DNA of 57,071 bases from Phycisphaerales bacterium (lineage in GTDB: Bacteria > Planctomycetota > Phycisphaerae > UBA1845 > Fen-1342): NCBI GenBank assembly GCA_020427345.1, contig JAGQOO010000003.1, positions 1-57,071 of the forward strand. Direction: 5' to 3'. Each line of letters begins with the position of its first letter. The stretch's first letter is position 1. The position numbers were made by a program, and so were the translations under genes. Of this stretch, positions 42,874 through 51,423 are shown piece after piece. Under the pieces are notes generated by a model that saw only the letters and a program-made list of their open reading frames with translations, ran no database searches and was not told the origin of the DNA.

Positions 42874-43908
42874 TCAAATCACAACAAGCTCGCGCGGCGG
42901 TTGACCAACCGCCAGCCCTTCGCGTGTCTTCACTTTCGTCCGCAGATATCCAAGCCCGATCCAGCCAGCGTCGACCGGATGTTTCACTAGCGACGTCAGA
43001 CGGCCCGCGTCCGTCTCGCCGTGGAAGATCGGCGTCGGCGTGACGATGCCTTCCCCGTCCACTATTCGAACCTTCACCAGCGAACGAGCAAGCGACCCAT
43101 ACGCCCGCATTCGCTCAATAATCTCCTGCCCGAGATAGCATCCTTTGTGATAACTGATCCCGCGCTCCACCTGCCCGGTCTCCGCCGGCAAGGTCGTGTC
43201 GTCGATGTCGCGCCCAAGCCACGGCACAGCCGCCTCGATCCGCATGACGTCCATCGCGGCATATCCAACCGGCCGCGCGCCGAGTGAATGCAGCCGATCC
43301 CACCACGTCGCCGCATTTTCGACGGGAACAATCAACTCAAACGCCGGGGCGCCCGTGAAATCGGTCTTCACGACCCGCGCCCCGCCCTCAACCTCAAAAT
43401 GCGCGAGATCGGGCATCGCCGGAAAATGCGACATCTCCAGCGCCGTCGCGACCGCCGCCACGCCGGCCCCGCCACATCCGATCCGCGCCCAGCGGTCGCG
43501 CTCATCAAACAATTCAGCGGCTTCCATGATGAGAAAGCGGTTCAAGTGCGCGAGTGCGCGATCAAGAACAGCGCGATCCAAATCCAACAGAATCGCGTCT
43601 GTCAACATCAGGATATTGACGTCGAACTGAACGCGCCCCTTGGCGTCGCAGGCGAACGCGTAGACGCCGGATCCCGGATCGAGTGTGCGAACCGCGTTCG
43701 TTACCATGTTGTGCAGCCACGTCGCGCGATCCGCGCCGGTCACACGCAAAATCGCGCGATCCCCGCGATCAACCAACCCCGCCGATTCGCGCAGGAGCGC
43801 ATACTCGTCAGCGACATCGCCAAATCGTCTCGCGACCCGCGACCCCGCCAAGTCGAAATACTCCGCCGGCTGATAACGAGCGGCGCTGCCAAAAGGCGAA
43901 TCCGACAC
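42874..43908 (-). CDS. ygfZ: YgfZ/GcvT-domain folate-binding protein
   Basis: 344 residues, related to the T-protein of the glycine cleavage system; YgfZ proteins help iron-sulfur enzymes using tetrahydrofolate. The diagnostic KGCYLGQEIIER (YgfZ signature Cys) is present, as is WLHNMVTNAV near the N-terminus. Start: GTG at 43908 with GAGGGG 3 nt upstream; the frame runs on to 44073 through a repeat-bearing spacer and is not used. It converges on the UVR-motif gene with a 1-nt gap. Confidence 0.9.
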   Translation of the reverse strand: MSDSPFGSAARYQPAEYFDLAGSRVARRFGDVADEYALLRESAGLVDRGDRAILRVTGADRATWLHNMVTNAVRTLDPGSGVYAFACDAKGRVQFDVNILMLTDAILLDLDRAVLDRALAHLNRFLIMEAAELFDERDRWARIGCGGAGVAAVATALEMSHFPAMPDLAHFEVEGGARVVKTDFTGAPAFELIVPVENAATWWDRLHSLGARPVGYAAMDVMRIEAAVPWLGRDIDDTTLPAETGQVERGISYHKGCYLGQEIIERMRAYGSLARSLVKVRIVDGEGIVTPTPIFHGETDAGRLTSLVKHPVDAGWIGLGYLRTKVKTREGLAVGQPPRELVVI

Positions 43909-43976
43909 GAGCCCCTCAATTTTTCTGCGGTCCGACCCGCGTCCTGCCAACGAGGGAACGCGATGTCTTTGCACAG

Positions 43977-44056
43977 GCGTGGGTGGGGCCATCCTGCCAT
44001 CACCCTCGACGAGGTCGCGCGTGGGTGGGGCAGGCATCCTGCCTGCCGTCCCAGCG
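43977..44056. repeat. G-rich short repeats in spacer
   Basis: GCGTGGGTGGGGC occurs twice (at about 43977 and 44019), each followed by a CATCCTGCC-type stretch; the second copy ends in a small palindrome GGCAGG-CATC-CTGCC. Located in the 214-nt divergent spacer between ygfZ and cinA. Confidence 0.7.
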
Positions 44057-44122
44057 CGCCCAGCTGACCGCATGCTATCCTAACCCGCAACGGCGCATTC
44101 CCGCGCCGCCACGGAGATCCCG

Positions 44123-45379
44123 GTGCGCGACGCGTGGATTCTATCGATCGGAACCGAACTGACCCTCGGCCAGACCGTCGACACAAACGCCCCGTGGCTG
44201 GCCCGCGAACTCGCCGCGCTCGGGCTGCGCTGCGCCGAAATGCGCACCATCAGCGACGACCTTGAACCCATCACGCGATCCATCCGCGCGGCCTGCGAGG
44301 CCGAACGCGTCATACTGATCACCGGCGGCCTTGGCCCGACTGACGACGACCTGACTCGCAACGCCATCGCCGTCGCCGCCGAAGTTGATCTCGAACTGTG
44401 CCCGCGCAGCCTCGACGCCCTGCGCGCATTCTTTGCCGCGCGCGGCCGCGACATGCCCGACCGCAACCAGGTGCAGGCGATGATTCCGCGCGGCGCGACC
44501 GCTATCGACAACACCTGCGGCACGGCCCCCGGCATCCATACGCGACTCAGCGGGGCCGATATCTTCGCCATGCCCGGTGTGCCTTACGAAATGAAGACGA
44601 TGTTCCATCGCGACGTCGCCCCCGCGCTCCGCGCATTCGGCGGCGGGGCGGTGCTGCTGTCGCGCATCGTCCGCACGTGCGGCCTGCCCGAAGCCACGCT
44701 CGGCCGAAAAATCGCAACGCTGATGACGCGCGGCCGAAACCCCGAAGTCGGAACAACCGCCAGCCTCAGCGAGATCGGCGTCCGCATCAACGCGACCGCT
44801 CCGTCCCGCGAACAAGCCGCGACCATGCTTGATCAGACGGAGGCCGAAATCCGCAACCGCCTGGGCGACATCGTCTATGGCCGCGACGATGACACGCTCG
44901 CCGGCGCCGTTGGCGGACTGCTCCGCGCGCGGTCCGCCACACTCGCCCTCGCCGAGTCCTGCACCGGCGGGTTGATCGGCGAACTTATGACAGACATCGC
45001 CGGTAGCAGTGAATACTTCCTCGGCGGCGTCATCAGCTATGCCAATTCGGCCAAGCGCGACCTGCTCGGCGTGCGACCTGAAACCCTCGACCAGCACGGC
45101 GCCGTCAGTGAGCAGTCCGCGATTGAAATGGCGATCGGAGCCCGCAAGGCGCTCGGCGCCGACTTCGCGCTCAGCGTCACCGGCATCGCCGGCCCCGGTG
45201 GCGGCTCGACGGAAAAGCCGGTCGGGCTCGTGTATATCGGAATCGCAAACCCGACAGCCGCCATTGCGCGAGAATATCACCTCGGCTTTGATTCCCCACG
45301 CGATGTAATCCGCCAGCGCGCGGCACGCGTGGCGTTGAACGAGCTTCGCCGTCATCTGCTGCGGGATCAGGCCAAGTAA
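44123..45379 (+). CDS. cinA: CinA: NMN amidohydrolase / ADP-ribose pyrophosphatase
   Basis: 418 residues, two domains. N-terminal MoCF-like domain: ILSIGTELTLGQTVDTNAPW and LITGGLGPTDDDLTRN. C-terminal CinA/PncC domain: LALAESCTGGLIGELMTDI with the catalytic Ser/Thr region, and VTGIAGPGGGSTEKPVGLVY. It recycles nicotinamide mononucleotide in NAD metabolism and is historically tied to competence. GTG start at 44123 with GGAG just upstream. truA follows 37 nt downstream. Confidence 0.95.
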   Translation: MRDAWILSIGTELTLGQTVDTNAPWLARELAALGLRCAEMRTISDDLEPITRSIRAACEAERVILITGGLGPTDDDLTRNAIAVAAEVDLELCPRSLDALRAFFAARGRDMPDRNQVQAMIPRGATAIDNTCGTAPGIHTRLSGADIFAMPGVPYEMKTMFHRDVAPALRAFGGGAVLLSRIVRTCGLPEATLGRKIATLMTRGRNPEVGTTASLSEIGVRINATAPSREQAATMLDQTEAEIRNRLGDIVYGRDDDTLAGAVGGLLRARSATLALAESCTGGLIGELMTDIAGSSEYFLGGVISYANSAKRDLLGVRPETLDQHGAVSEQSAIEMAIGARKALGADFALSVTGIAGPGGGSTEKPVGLVYIGIANPTAAIAREYHLGFDSPRDVIRQRAARVALNELRRHLLRDQAK

Positions 45380-45416
45380 GGCGCGCAATCGGGCCGCTCG
45401 AATAAGATAAGAGGCC

Positions 45417-46214
45417 ATGACGCGCACGCTGAAACTCACCATCGCGTACGACGGCACGGACTTCCACGGCTGGCAGTCGCAGGCCGGCATGCGCACGGTT
45501 CAATCCGAATTGACCGACATCGCACGGCGCGTTATCGGCCTGCCCATCAGCATCACCGGGGCCAGTCGCACGGACGCCGGCGTGCATGCGGTCGGCCAGG
45601 TCGCGCATATGCGCCTGGATTCGCCGATTCCGACGGAGAACATCCGCCGCGCGATTAATCACCGTCTTCCCGACGACGTGACGATCGTGTCGATCGCGGA
45701 AACGCACGACGGCTTCAATGCCATTCGTGACGCGCGACACAAGCAGTACCGCTATCGCATTTTTCCCGGCGAACAGCGCCCGGTCGCGGACCTGCGCCAG
45801 CGTTTCACGTGGCATGTGTGGGTTCCACAAGCCATCGAACAGATGCGCGCCGCCGCGCAGCGAATGGTCGGCACGCGCGACTTCGCCGCGTTCGCCAGCC
45901 CCGGCAGCCCACGACACTCCACCGTTCGCACAGTCTCGCGCGTGGACGTGCGCGACGAAGCGCCGGAAATCGTCATCGATGTCGAGGGCGACGGATTTCT
46001 GTACCAGCAGGTACGCAACATGGTTGGCACGCTCGTTGAGGTGGGGCGGGGCCATTGGACGCCCGACCGCGTCAGCGAAGCGCTGGAATCATGTAGCCGA
46101 GAAGACGCGGCCGGCGCGGCGCCGCCACAGGGCCTGTGCCTCCGTTGGATTCGCTATGACGAGCCGAACGACGCGAGGCCCATGAGCCAAGGGGACGAAG
46201 ATGAACCCGCATGA
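45417..46214 (+). CDS. truA: tRNA pseudouridine(38-40) synthase
   Basis: 265 residues. TruA motifs: LTIAYDGTDFHGWQSQ at the N-terminus, the catalytic Asp in GASRTDAGVHAVGQ, YRYRIFPG, and FLYQQVRNMVGTLVEVG. It modifies uridines in the tRNA anticodon stem. The 3' end overlaps the next SDR gene by 14 nt. Confidence 0.96.
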   Translation: MTRTLKLTIAYDGTDFHGWQSQAGMRTVQSELTDIARRVIGLPISITGASRTDAGVHAVGQVAHMRLDSPIPTENIRRAINHRLPDDVTIVSIAETHDGFNAIRDARHKQYRYRIFPGEQRPVADLRQRFTWHVWVPQAIEQMRAAAQRMVGTRDFAAFASPGSPRHSTVRTVSRVDVRDEAPEIVIDVEGDGFLYQQVRNMVGTLVEVGRGHWTPDRVSEALESCSREDAAGAAPPQGLCLRWIRYDEPNDARPMSQGDEDEPA

Positions 46215-46932
46215 TCGCGTCGCGCTGATCACCGGCGCTGCCAGGCGTGTCGGCAGGGCGATTGCGCTGCGTCTCGCCCGCGAAGGCTGCCACATCGCCG
46301 CGCACTATCACACGTCCCGCAAACCCGCTGAAGCCTTGCAGGCTGAAATTCGCGCCCTCGGCCGCGAATGCGAACTCTTCTCCGCGAACCTGGCCGACCC
46401 GCGCGAGACCGACGCCCTCGCGCCTCACGTCATCACGCGCTTCGGCCGCCTCGATATCCTCATCAACAACGCATCGACTTTCGAACCCATGCGCCTCGAT
46501 GAGTTCTCGCGTGAGACGTGGAATCGCGACCTCGCGATCAACCTCACAGCCCCAATGGCGCTCTCGCACGCGGCCGCAAGCGAACTGAAAAAACGCTCTG
46601 GAAGGATCATCAATCTCTGCGACGCGGCGATCACCCGGCCGCTTCCCGACTATCTCGCGTACGCGGTGTCAAAAGGGGGGTTGGAAACGCTGACTCGGGC
46701 ACTTGCCCGCGCCCTGGCGCCGGAGGTCAACGTCGTCGGCGTCGCGCCGGGCGTCGCTGAGTTCCCGGAAAGTTACGACCAGCAGACGCGCGATCGCCTG
46801 GTCAGCCGCATTCCCCTGAAGCGGGCCGGGTCGCCCGAGGATATCGCCGCGCTGATCGCCTTCCTGCTGCGCGAAGGCGACTACATCACCGGCGCCATCA
46901 TCCCAGCCGACGGCGGCCGGCATATCACCTGA
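46201..46932 (+). CDS. SDR oxidoreductase, pteridine-reductase-like
   Basis: 243 residues. The cofactor loop reads LITGAARRVGRAIAL, where the TGxxxRxG form is characteristic of pteridine reductases (PTR1/FolM) rather than the usual TGxxxGxG; LINNAS and catalytic YAVSKGG follow, ending ITGAIIPADGGRHIT. This suggests a dihydropterin or dihydrofolate substrate with NADPH; a general 3-oxoacyl reductase role is the alternative. Overlaps truA by 14 nt, so translation is coupled. Convergent with the FHA gene. Confidence 0.85.
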   Translation: MNPHDRVALITGAARRVGRAIALRLAREGCHIAAHYHTSRKPAEALQAEIRALGRECELFSANLADPRETDALAPHVITRFGRLDILINNASTFEPMRLDEFSRETWNRDLAINLTAPMALSHAAASELKKRSGRIINLCDAAITRPLPDYLAYAVSKGGLETLTRALARALAPEVNVVGVAPGVAEFPESYDQQTRDRLVSRIPLKRAGSPEDIAALIAFLLREGDYITGAIIPADGGRHIT

Positions 46933-46933
46933 C

Positions 46934-49060
46934 CTACGCCCACCAGCGGCGCTTCTTCTTCGTGTTCGATTCGGCGGCTTCCTGCTCGGCCATGCGTCGC
47001 TCATATTCGGCAAGCACCTGCGCCTGCAGGTCGTCTTCCGACTTGTTCATTTCCATCCGCCGCAGCACGCGCAGCCGATCCTGCAGCTCGTTCGGCCACA
47101 TTTCCACCGGTGTCGACTGCAGGCCGCCGAAAATCGGCTGATCAACCATCGGCGCCGGCAGGGCGTCCTTCACACTCTTCGCCTTCACCGCCGCGCCGTT
47201 GCCTTTACCGCCCGAGCCATTCGACTTCGCCTTGCCGCTATGCGACTTGCCTTTGCCCGAGCCGCCGGAAGATGACGGCTTAGCCGATCCGTTCGCCTTT
47301 TTGTCCGGCTTGGCCTCAACCGGCTTCGCCTCGGCAGACGGCGTCACGCTGACATCGACCGGCGCCGTCGAATCTGATTCGACCTGAACAAACGCTGCAG
47401 TCGCTTCCGCGAGGGCGCTCTTCAACTCGCTCAGTTTGCGCGCCGCCGCCTCATCCGCGACGCGGCGACTGGCAAACTCGGATTCCATCTCCTCGATCGC
47501 GCGTTCGCGCTCGTCGAGCGCCGCGCCGCGCTGGTCAAGGTCGGCCGCACGCGCTTGGACGGTCGCCTCTCGTTCCGCAACGTGCGCCTCGCGCTGCGAG
47601 AGGGCGGTCTCACGCTCCGTGGACTCGGCCTCCGACTGAGCCAGCGCCGCTTCCCGTGCGCCGCACGCCGCGTCTCGCGACTGCGCTTCCGCCTCGCGCT
47701 GCTCTGCCGCCTTCTCACGCTCGGCGATACGCTCGACCGCCGATTCGCGGGTGACGAGGGTCTCCTCCCACGACTTCAAATCGCCATCGCGCGTCTTGAG
47801 CAGCGCATCGCGGTCATTCAGCGACTGCTCGCGCTCCGCAAACGCCGTGTCGCGTTCGTCGACGCGCTTTTCGCGCAGCGCGACCTGCTCTTCGCGTTTG
47901 CGAACAGCCTTCTCCTGCTCGGAACGCGCGGCCTCCAGCGCAACGCGCTCCTTTTGAATCGCGGCCCGCTCGGCCTCGACCGCCGCGCGGGCCTCCTCCA
48001 CCTCCGCTCGCTGCCGCCTAACCGCCTCGACGCCCTCTTTGACTTCGTCGGCGCGGGCGCCGACCTGCTCGTCGCGCTCGTTCAGCTCGCGCAGACGGGC
48101 GTCCAGTGATTCGCGCTGCTTGTCCAACTGCTGCGTCTCGCGCCGCAATGCCGCCTCACGCTCCTGCAGCGCACTCCGCGACTGCAAGGCGTGGCGCCGC
48201 AGTTCCGCGATCGTCGCCTCAAGGCCGGCCAAGTCCGACGGCGCCAGACCCGCCAATAACTCGTCCGTCGACGGAGCCGCAGTAACCGGCGCGGGCTGAG
48301 CCGCGACAGGCGCCGGAGCCGGAGCAGGAGCCGGCGTCATTTCTACCGGCTCGGGCGCTTCAGCCGTCGCTTCCACTGCAACCGCTGATTCATCCAACAA
48401 AGCGGGTTGCGGCCCGTCCCATTCGACGCGCAGCTTCTCCCCGCCAATCGTCAGGTCGTCGTCATTGCGCAACCACGCCAGCGTGACCGCCTTACCATTG
48501 ACGTACGTGCCCGAGCGGCTGCCCAGATCAAACACAACCGGCTTGCCGTCGATCAGCATCACGATCGCGTGGGCGAGCGAAACGTCCGGCGTATCCACGA
48601 ATACGTCGCAAGTGCTGCGACGCCCAATCACCGCCGGGAGTTGCGACACTTCGTGCTGTCCGCCCGGCCCCACCAGGTTCAGGACCCCGGTTAGCTCCTG
48701 CGGATCCGCCTCGGATGCCCGATAGTCGCCATACTCGATGTGGAGCGACACAGGCCCGATCGCGACCTTGTCGCCAGCGTTCAGTCGCGCGCTTGTGACC
48801 CGTTTGCCATTGATGAATGTGCCGGTGCGGCTTCGCAAGTCGCACAGGATGATGTCGCGCCCGGTGTTCAGAACCGCCGCGTGCACCTGTGACACGTCGC
48901 CGTGCAGGATGGGAATGTCACAGTCCCGCCGACTGCCGATCAGCAGGACCGGATCACTCGTATGCCGCGCTCGCGGGGCGTCAGCCGACTTCAGACCGAC
49001 GCAGGGAAAGCCCTGCGGCAAGCGTGGCGCGTCTGATGTGTTGTGCTCGTTCTTTCCCAT
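46934..49060 (-). CDS. Dual-FHA-domain protein with long coiled coil
   Basis: 708 residues. Two FHA phospho-threonine-binding domains lie in the first about 225 residues; each has GSR/GRR, SxxHA and NGK motifs (LIGSRRDCDIPI with VSQVHAAVL; VIGRRSTCDVFV with VSLAHAIVM). An Ala/Pro linker leads to about 330 residues of coiled coil rich in Arg, Glu and Ala with repeated 'REAALAQREA'-like units, then a Lys/Ser/Gly stretch and a C-terminal segment (PIFGGLQSTPVEMWPNELQ). No membrane segment or kinase. It may scaffold phosphorylated partners; partners unknown. Confidence 0.87.
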   Translation of the reverse strand: MGKNEHNTSDAPRLPQGFPCVGLKSADAPRARHTSDPVLLIGSRRDCDIPILHGDVSQVHAAVLNTGRDIILCDLRSRTGTFINGKRVTSARLNAGDKVAIGPVSLHIEYGDYRASEADPQELTGVLNLVGPGGQHEVSQLPAVIGRRSTCDVFVDTPDVSLAHAIVMLIDGKPVVFDLGSRSGTYVNGKAVTLAWLRNDDDLTIGGEKLRVEWDGPQPALLDESAVAVEATAEAPEPVEMTPAPAPAPAPVAAQPAPVTAAPSTDELLAGLAPSDLAGLEATIAELRRHALQSRSALQEREAALRRETQQLDKQRESLDARLRELNERDEQVGARADEVKEGVEAVRRQRAEVEEARAAVEAERAAIQKERVALEAARSEQEKAVRKREEQVALREKRVDERDTAFAEREQSLNDRDALLKTRDGDLKSWEETLVTRESAVERIAEREKAAEQREAEAQSRDAACGAREAALAQSEAESTERETALSQREAHVAEREATVQARAADLDQRGAALDERERAIEEMESEFASRRVADEAAARKLSELKSALAEATAAFVQVESDSTAPVDVSVTPSAEAKPVEAKPDKKANGSAKPSSSGGSGKGKSHSGKAKSNGSGGKGNGAAVKAKSVKDALPAPMVDQPIFGGLQSTPVEMWPNELQDRLRVLRRMEMNKSEDDLQAQVLAEYERRMAEQEAAESNTKKKRRWWA

Positions 49061-49198
49061 TTATCCCCGTACTCGCTCTGAGACGAGACCGCCGCGGCTG
49101 GTGTAACGAAAGTGTGCGAAACGGGAAGGGAAGGGAGCAAACAACACGGCCCGCGAATCCGGCAGATCGCGCAACATCCGCCGCCCGCGCGGAAGTTA

Positions 49199-50005
49199 TC
49201 AGTCTTCGCCGTCGTCGCCGGATGCGGCGCAGGAAACTTCAACGCGCTCAATCGCCGTCGCGCGGCCGTCCGCGTTCGTATCGATAATCACGCCACACAA
49301 GCGGACGTCATCGTGCGCCATGTCATAAGGATGCGGCATCCCCGTGACGAGCGATTGAATCACGCGGTCCTTATCGCGCCCCAGCACAGAATCGTACGGC
49401 CCGGTCATCCCCAAGTCGGTCACGTACGCCGTCCCGCGCGGGAGAACGCGCGCGTCGGCGGTCGGAATGTGCGTATGCGTGCCGACCACCCCCGTCACAC
49501 GCCCATCGAGCCACCACCCGAGCGCGACCTTCTCGCTCGTAGCTTCGGCGTGAACGTCGACCACGATGACCCGCACGTCGCGCGGAATCTCATTCAACAC
49601 GCGATCCGCCGCGTGAAACGGGCAATCCGACCGCACGTTCATATACGTGCGACCCATCAGCGAAATCACGGCGACCAACTCGCCGTCGCGCGCCGGCGCC
49701 ACCGTCCAGGTCCGCCCGGCGGCTTCGGAAGGCAGGTTCGCGGGCTTGACGATCCGATCCGAAGACACCAGTGTTTCAATAATCTCGCGCCGGCGATAGA
49801 TGTGATCGCCCATCGTGCACACGTCGATCCCCTGCCGACGCAGCTTGGTGAACATCGCCGGTGTCATACCGCTACCGGCGGCGACATTCTCGGCGTTGGC
49901 GACGACAAAATGAATGTCGCGCTCGCGGATAATCTGTGGCACGATCTCAGCGCAGGCGCGCTTACCCGGTCGGCCCACAATGTCGCCAATCATCAAAATT
50001 CGCAA
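49199..50005 (-). CDS. ymdB: YmdB-type metallophosphoesterase
   Basis: 268 residues of the TIGR00282 family, whose B. subtilis member hydrolyses cyclic nucleotides and influences biofilm and development. Motifs: RILMIGDIVGRPGKRA, VVANAENVAAGSGMTP, TMGDHIYRRRE, VDVHAEATSEK, GTHTHIPTADAR with metal ligands. The usual N in 'GNH' is D here (MGDHIY). Start: TTG at 50005 with AAGG about 8 nt upstream. rny, the common neighbour in Firmicutes, is not present. Confidence 0.9.
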   Translation of the reverse strand: MRILMIGDIVGRPGKRACAEIVPQIIRERDIHFVVANAENVAAGSGMTPAMFTKLRRQGIDVCTMGDHIYRRREIIETLVSSDRIVKPANLPSEAAGRTWTVAPARDGELVAVISLMGRTYMNVRSDCPFHAADRVLNEIPRDVRVIVVDVHAEATSEKVALGWWLDGRVTGVVGTHTHIPTADARVLPRGTAYVTDLGMTGPYDSVLGRDKDRVIQSLVTGMPHPYDMAHDDVRLCGVIIDTNADGRATAIERVEVSCAASGDDGED

Positions 50006-50071
50006 AGCAGACGCCTTTGCCGCCAGAAGATGAGTATTTGACTATAACGCGCGACCCGCGCGGTTACCACG

Positions 50072-50812
50072 CTATCCTCCGACAGACGCCGTCAGCCGAT
50101 TTGCGCGAAGGCGCTCGTAATAGGGCATGCACTCCGCCAGCAACGGCTCCAGCGCCGGCGCGAGTGGCTCGGTCGGGGGGCGATAAGGCGCGAAACCCGT
50201 GGATCGCTCAACATTGGCGTACCAGTGCGGCGCCCAGACGCCGTCTGTCGCGCGCCGCCCCGGCGGCCATGACAACATCGCCTCTTGAAACGGCACGGCC
50301 AACGCGGCGCACAGCGCCGTCAGCATGCCGCGAGGATTCTCCAGCACATCACGCGCGTCGAGAATCGGCGCCGGCGCGCCGGCCCGGCATTCGACATACT
50401 CCAGGATTTCAACCTGTTGTGGGAGTCCGGTATCCGCCAGCTTCGGATCGGGCAGGTTCTTACTAAGTGAGATCAGCATCTCGCGCGGATGCCGAATCAG
50501 GAACGCGTGTCGCATCTCGGTGAGCCACTCGCGCGACATCGAATCGAGCAGGTGATGGGCCATGTGCTTTTGAAACAGGATCGCGCGGCCGCCGGAAATC
50601 GGCCCGAGCAATCGCGCCACGACGCTTCGCCAATCCGCGTCATGCGTCGCCAGCACCTCGTCGCGCCCGGGGTGGTCGGCGCCGGTTGCGAGCAGGTAGT
50701 GCGCATATAACGGCTCATCAACAACCGCCGCGTCATCGCGCGATTCCCAGGCCCGCATCATCGCCGTCGAGATGTTGCGCGGCCCCGACCACATCGCGAT
50801 GCGAACAGCCAC
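50072..50812 (-). CDS. Sulfotransferase-like protein
   Basis: 246 residues. MWSGPRNISTAMMRAWESR near the N-terminus fits a P-loop sulfotransferase 5'-phosphosulfate-binding motif; LFQKHMAHHL and FLIRHPREMLISL fit the 3'-phosphate motif. Similar sequences occur fused to or mis-annotated as branched-chain aminotransferases; no aminotransferase part is present here. GTG start shares one base with the stop of the asparaginase-like gene (TAGTG), so translation is coupled. Substrate unknown. Confidence 0.78.
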   Translation of the reverse strand: MAVRIAMWSGPRNISTAMMRAWESRDDAAVVDEPLYAHYLLATGADHPGRDEVLATHDADWRSVVARLLGPISGGRAILFQKHMAHHLLDSMSREWLTEMRHAFLIRHPREMLISLSKNLPDPKLADTGLPQQVEILEYVECRAGAPAPILDARDVLENPRGMLTALCAALAVPFQEAMLSWPPGRRATDGVWAPHWYANVERSTGFAPYRPPTEPLAPALEPLLAECMPYYERLRANRLTASVGG

Positions 50813-51366
50813 TAGTCGCCTGCCGCTTTTGGCTTTCGAAACGTGCCCAGATCGATGTCCTTCACAACCCCCGGAAAGCGCAACACTTGACTGTGCATCG
50901 CCACGTAAACACCCGGCCCGGCCAGCCGACAGGCGATCAGCGCCTCCGTAACATTCTGAAACGCGTCTGTATCGCGAAACTCGAACGGCCGCATCGCCCC
51001 GACCAGCACAATCGGCCGCGCTAGACCCGGCAGATTGGCGTGCAGAAACTCGCCCGTCACCGCCAGCGTGTCCGTGCCGTGCACGATCATCACCGCGTCA
51101 TTGTTGAACAACGCCGCCTTGACCGCCGACAAGATCGCCTCCCGATCGGCGTCAACCATGTCGCGCGAGTCCTTGGACATCACGCTGAACTGGCGTATCT
51201 CGACGCTCGGAAGGCGCAATTCATGCAGGATGCTGTCCAGCACGGACCGCACATTGCGGAGGTCGCCGCTCCGCTCGTCGTACGTTTTCTCAATGGTGCC
51301 GCCGGTCGTGAGAATGGCGACGCGAATGCGGCCTTCCGGGAAGCTGGCGGCTGAGGGGGCTGTCAT
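50812..51366 (-). CDS. Single-domain L-asparaginase-like protein
   Basis: 184 residues, covering only the N-terminal domain of type I/II asparaginases, which are normally about 330. Both catalytic triads can be traced: Thr24 in TTGGTIEK, Tyr29, Thr98-Asp99 in IVHGTDTL and Lys169 in GVVKD; VLVGAMRPFEF is also typical. Short single-domain members are known in other bacteria, so this is not a broken gene. ATG at 51366. Coupled to the sulfotransferase-like gene by a 1-nt overlap; divergent from the 902-residue secreted protein. Confidence 0.85.
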   Translation of the reverse strand: MTAPSAASFPEGRIRVAILTTGGTIEKTYDERSGDLRNVRSVLDSILHELRLPSVEIRQFSVMSKDSRDMVDADREAILSAVKAALFNNDAVMIVHGTDTLAVTGEFLHANLPGLARPIVLVGAMRPFEFRDTDAFQNVTEALIACRLAGPGVYVAMHSQVLRFPGVVKDIDLGTFRKPKAAGD

Positions 51367-51423
51367 GGCGGCATTGTATCGATCGATCGCAAGGCCGTGG
51401 AACGGTCGTTCCGATTGAATAGC

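Noticed and set aside
44141-45496. 451-residue minus-strand frame opposite cinA
   Set aside because: cinA has all family motifs; the antisense frame has none.
50812-51366. Truncated asparaginase pseudogene
   Set aside because: All catalytic residues are traceable, frame intact, start and stop tightly arranged with the neighbour; single-domain forms exist.
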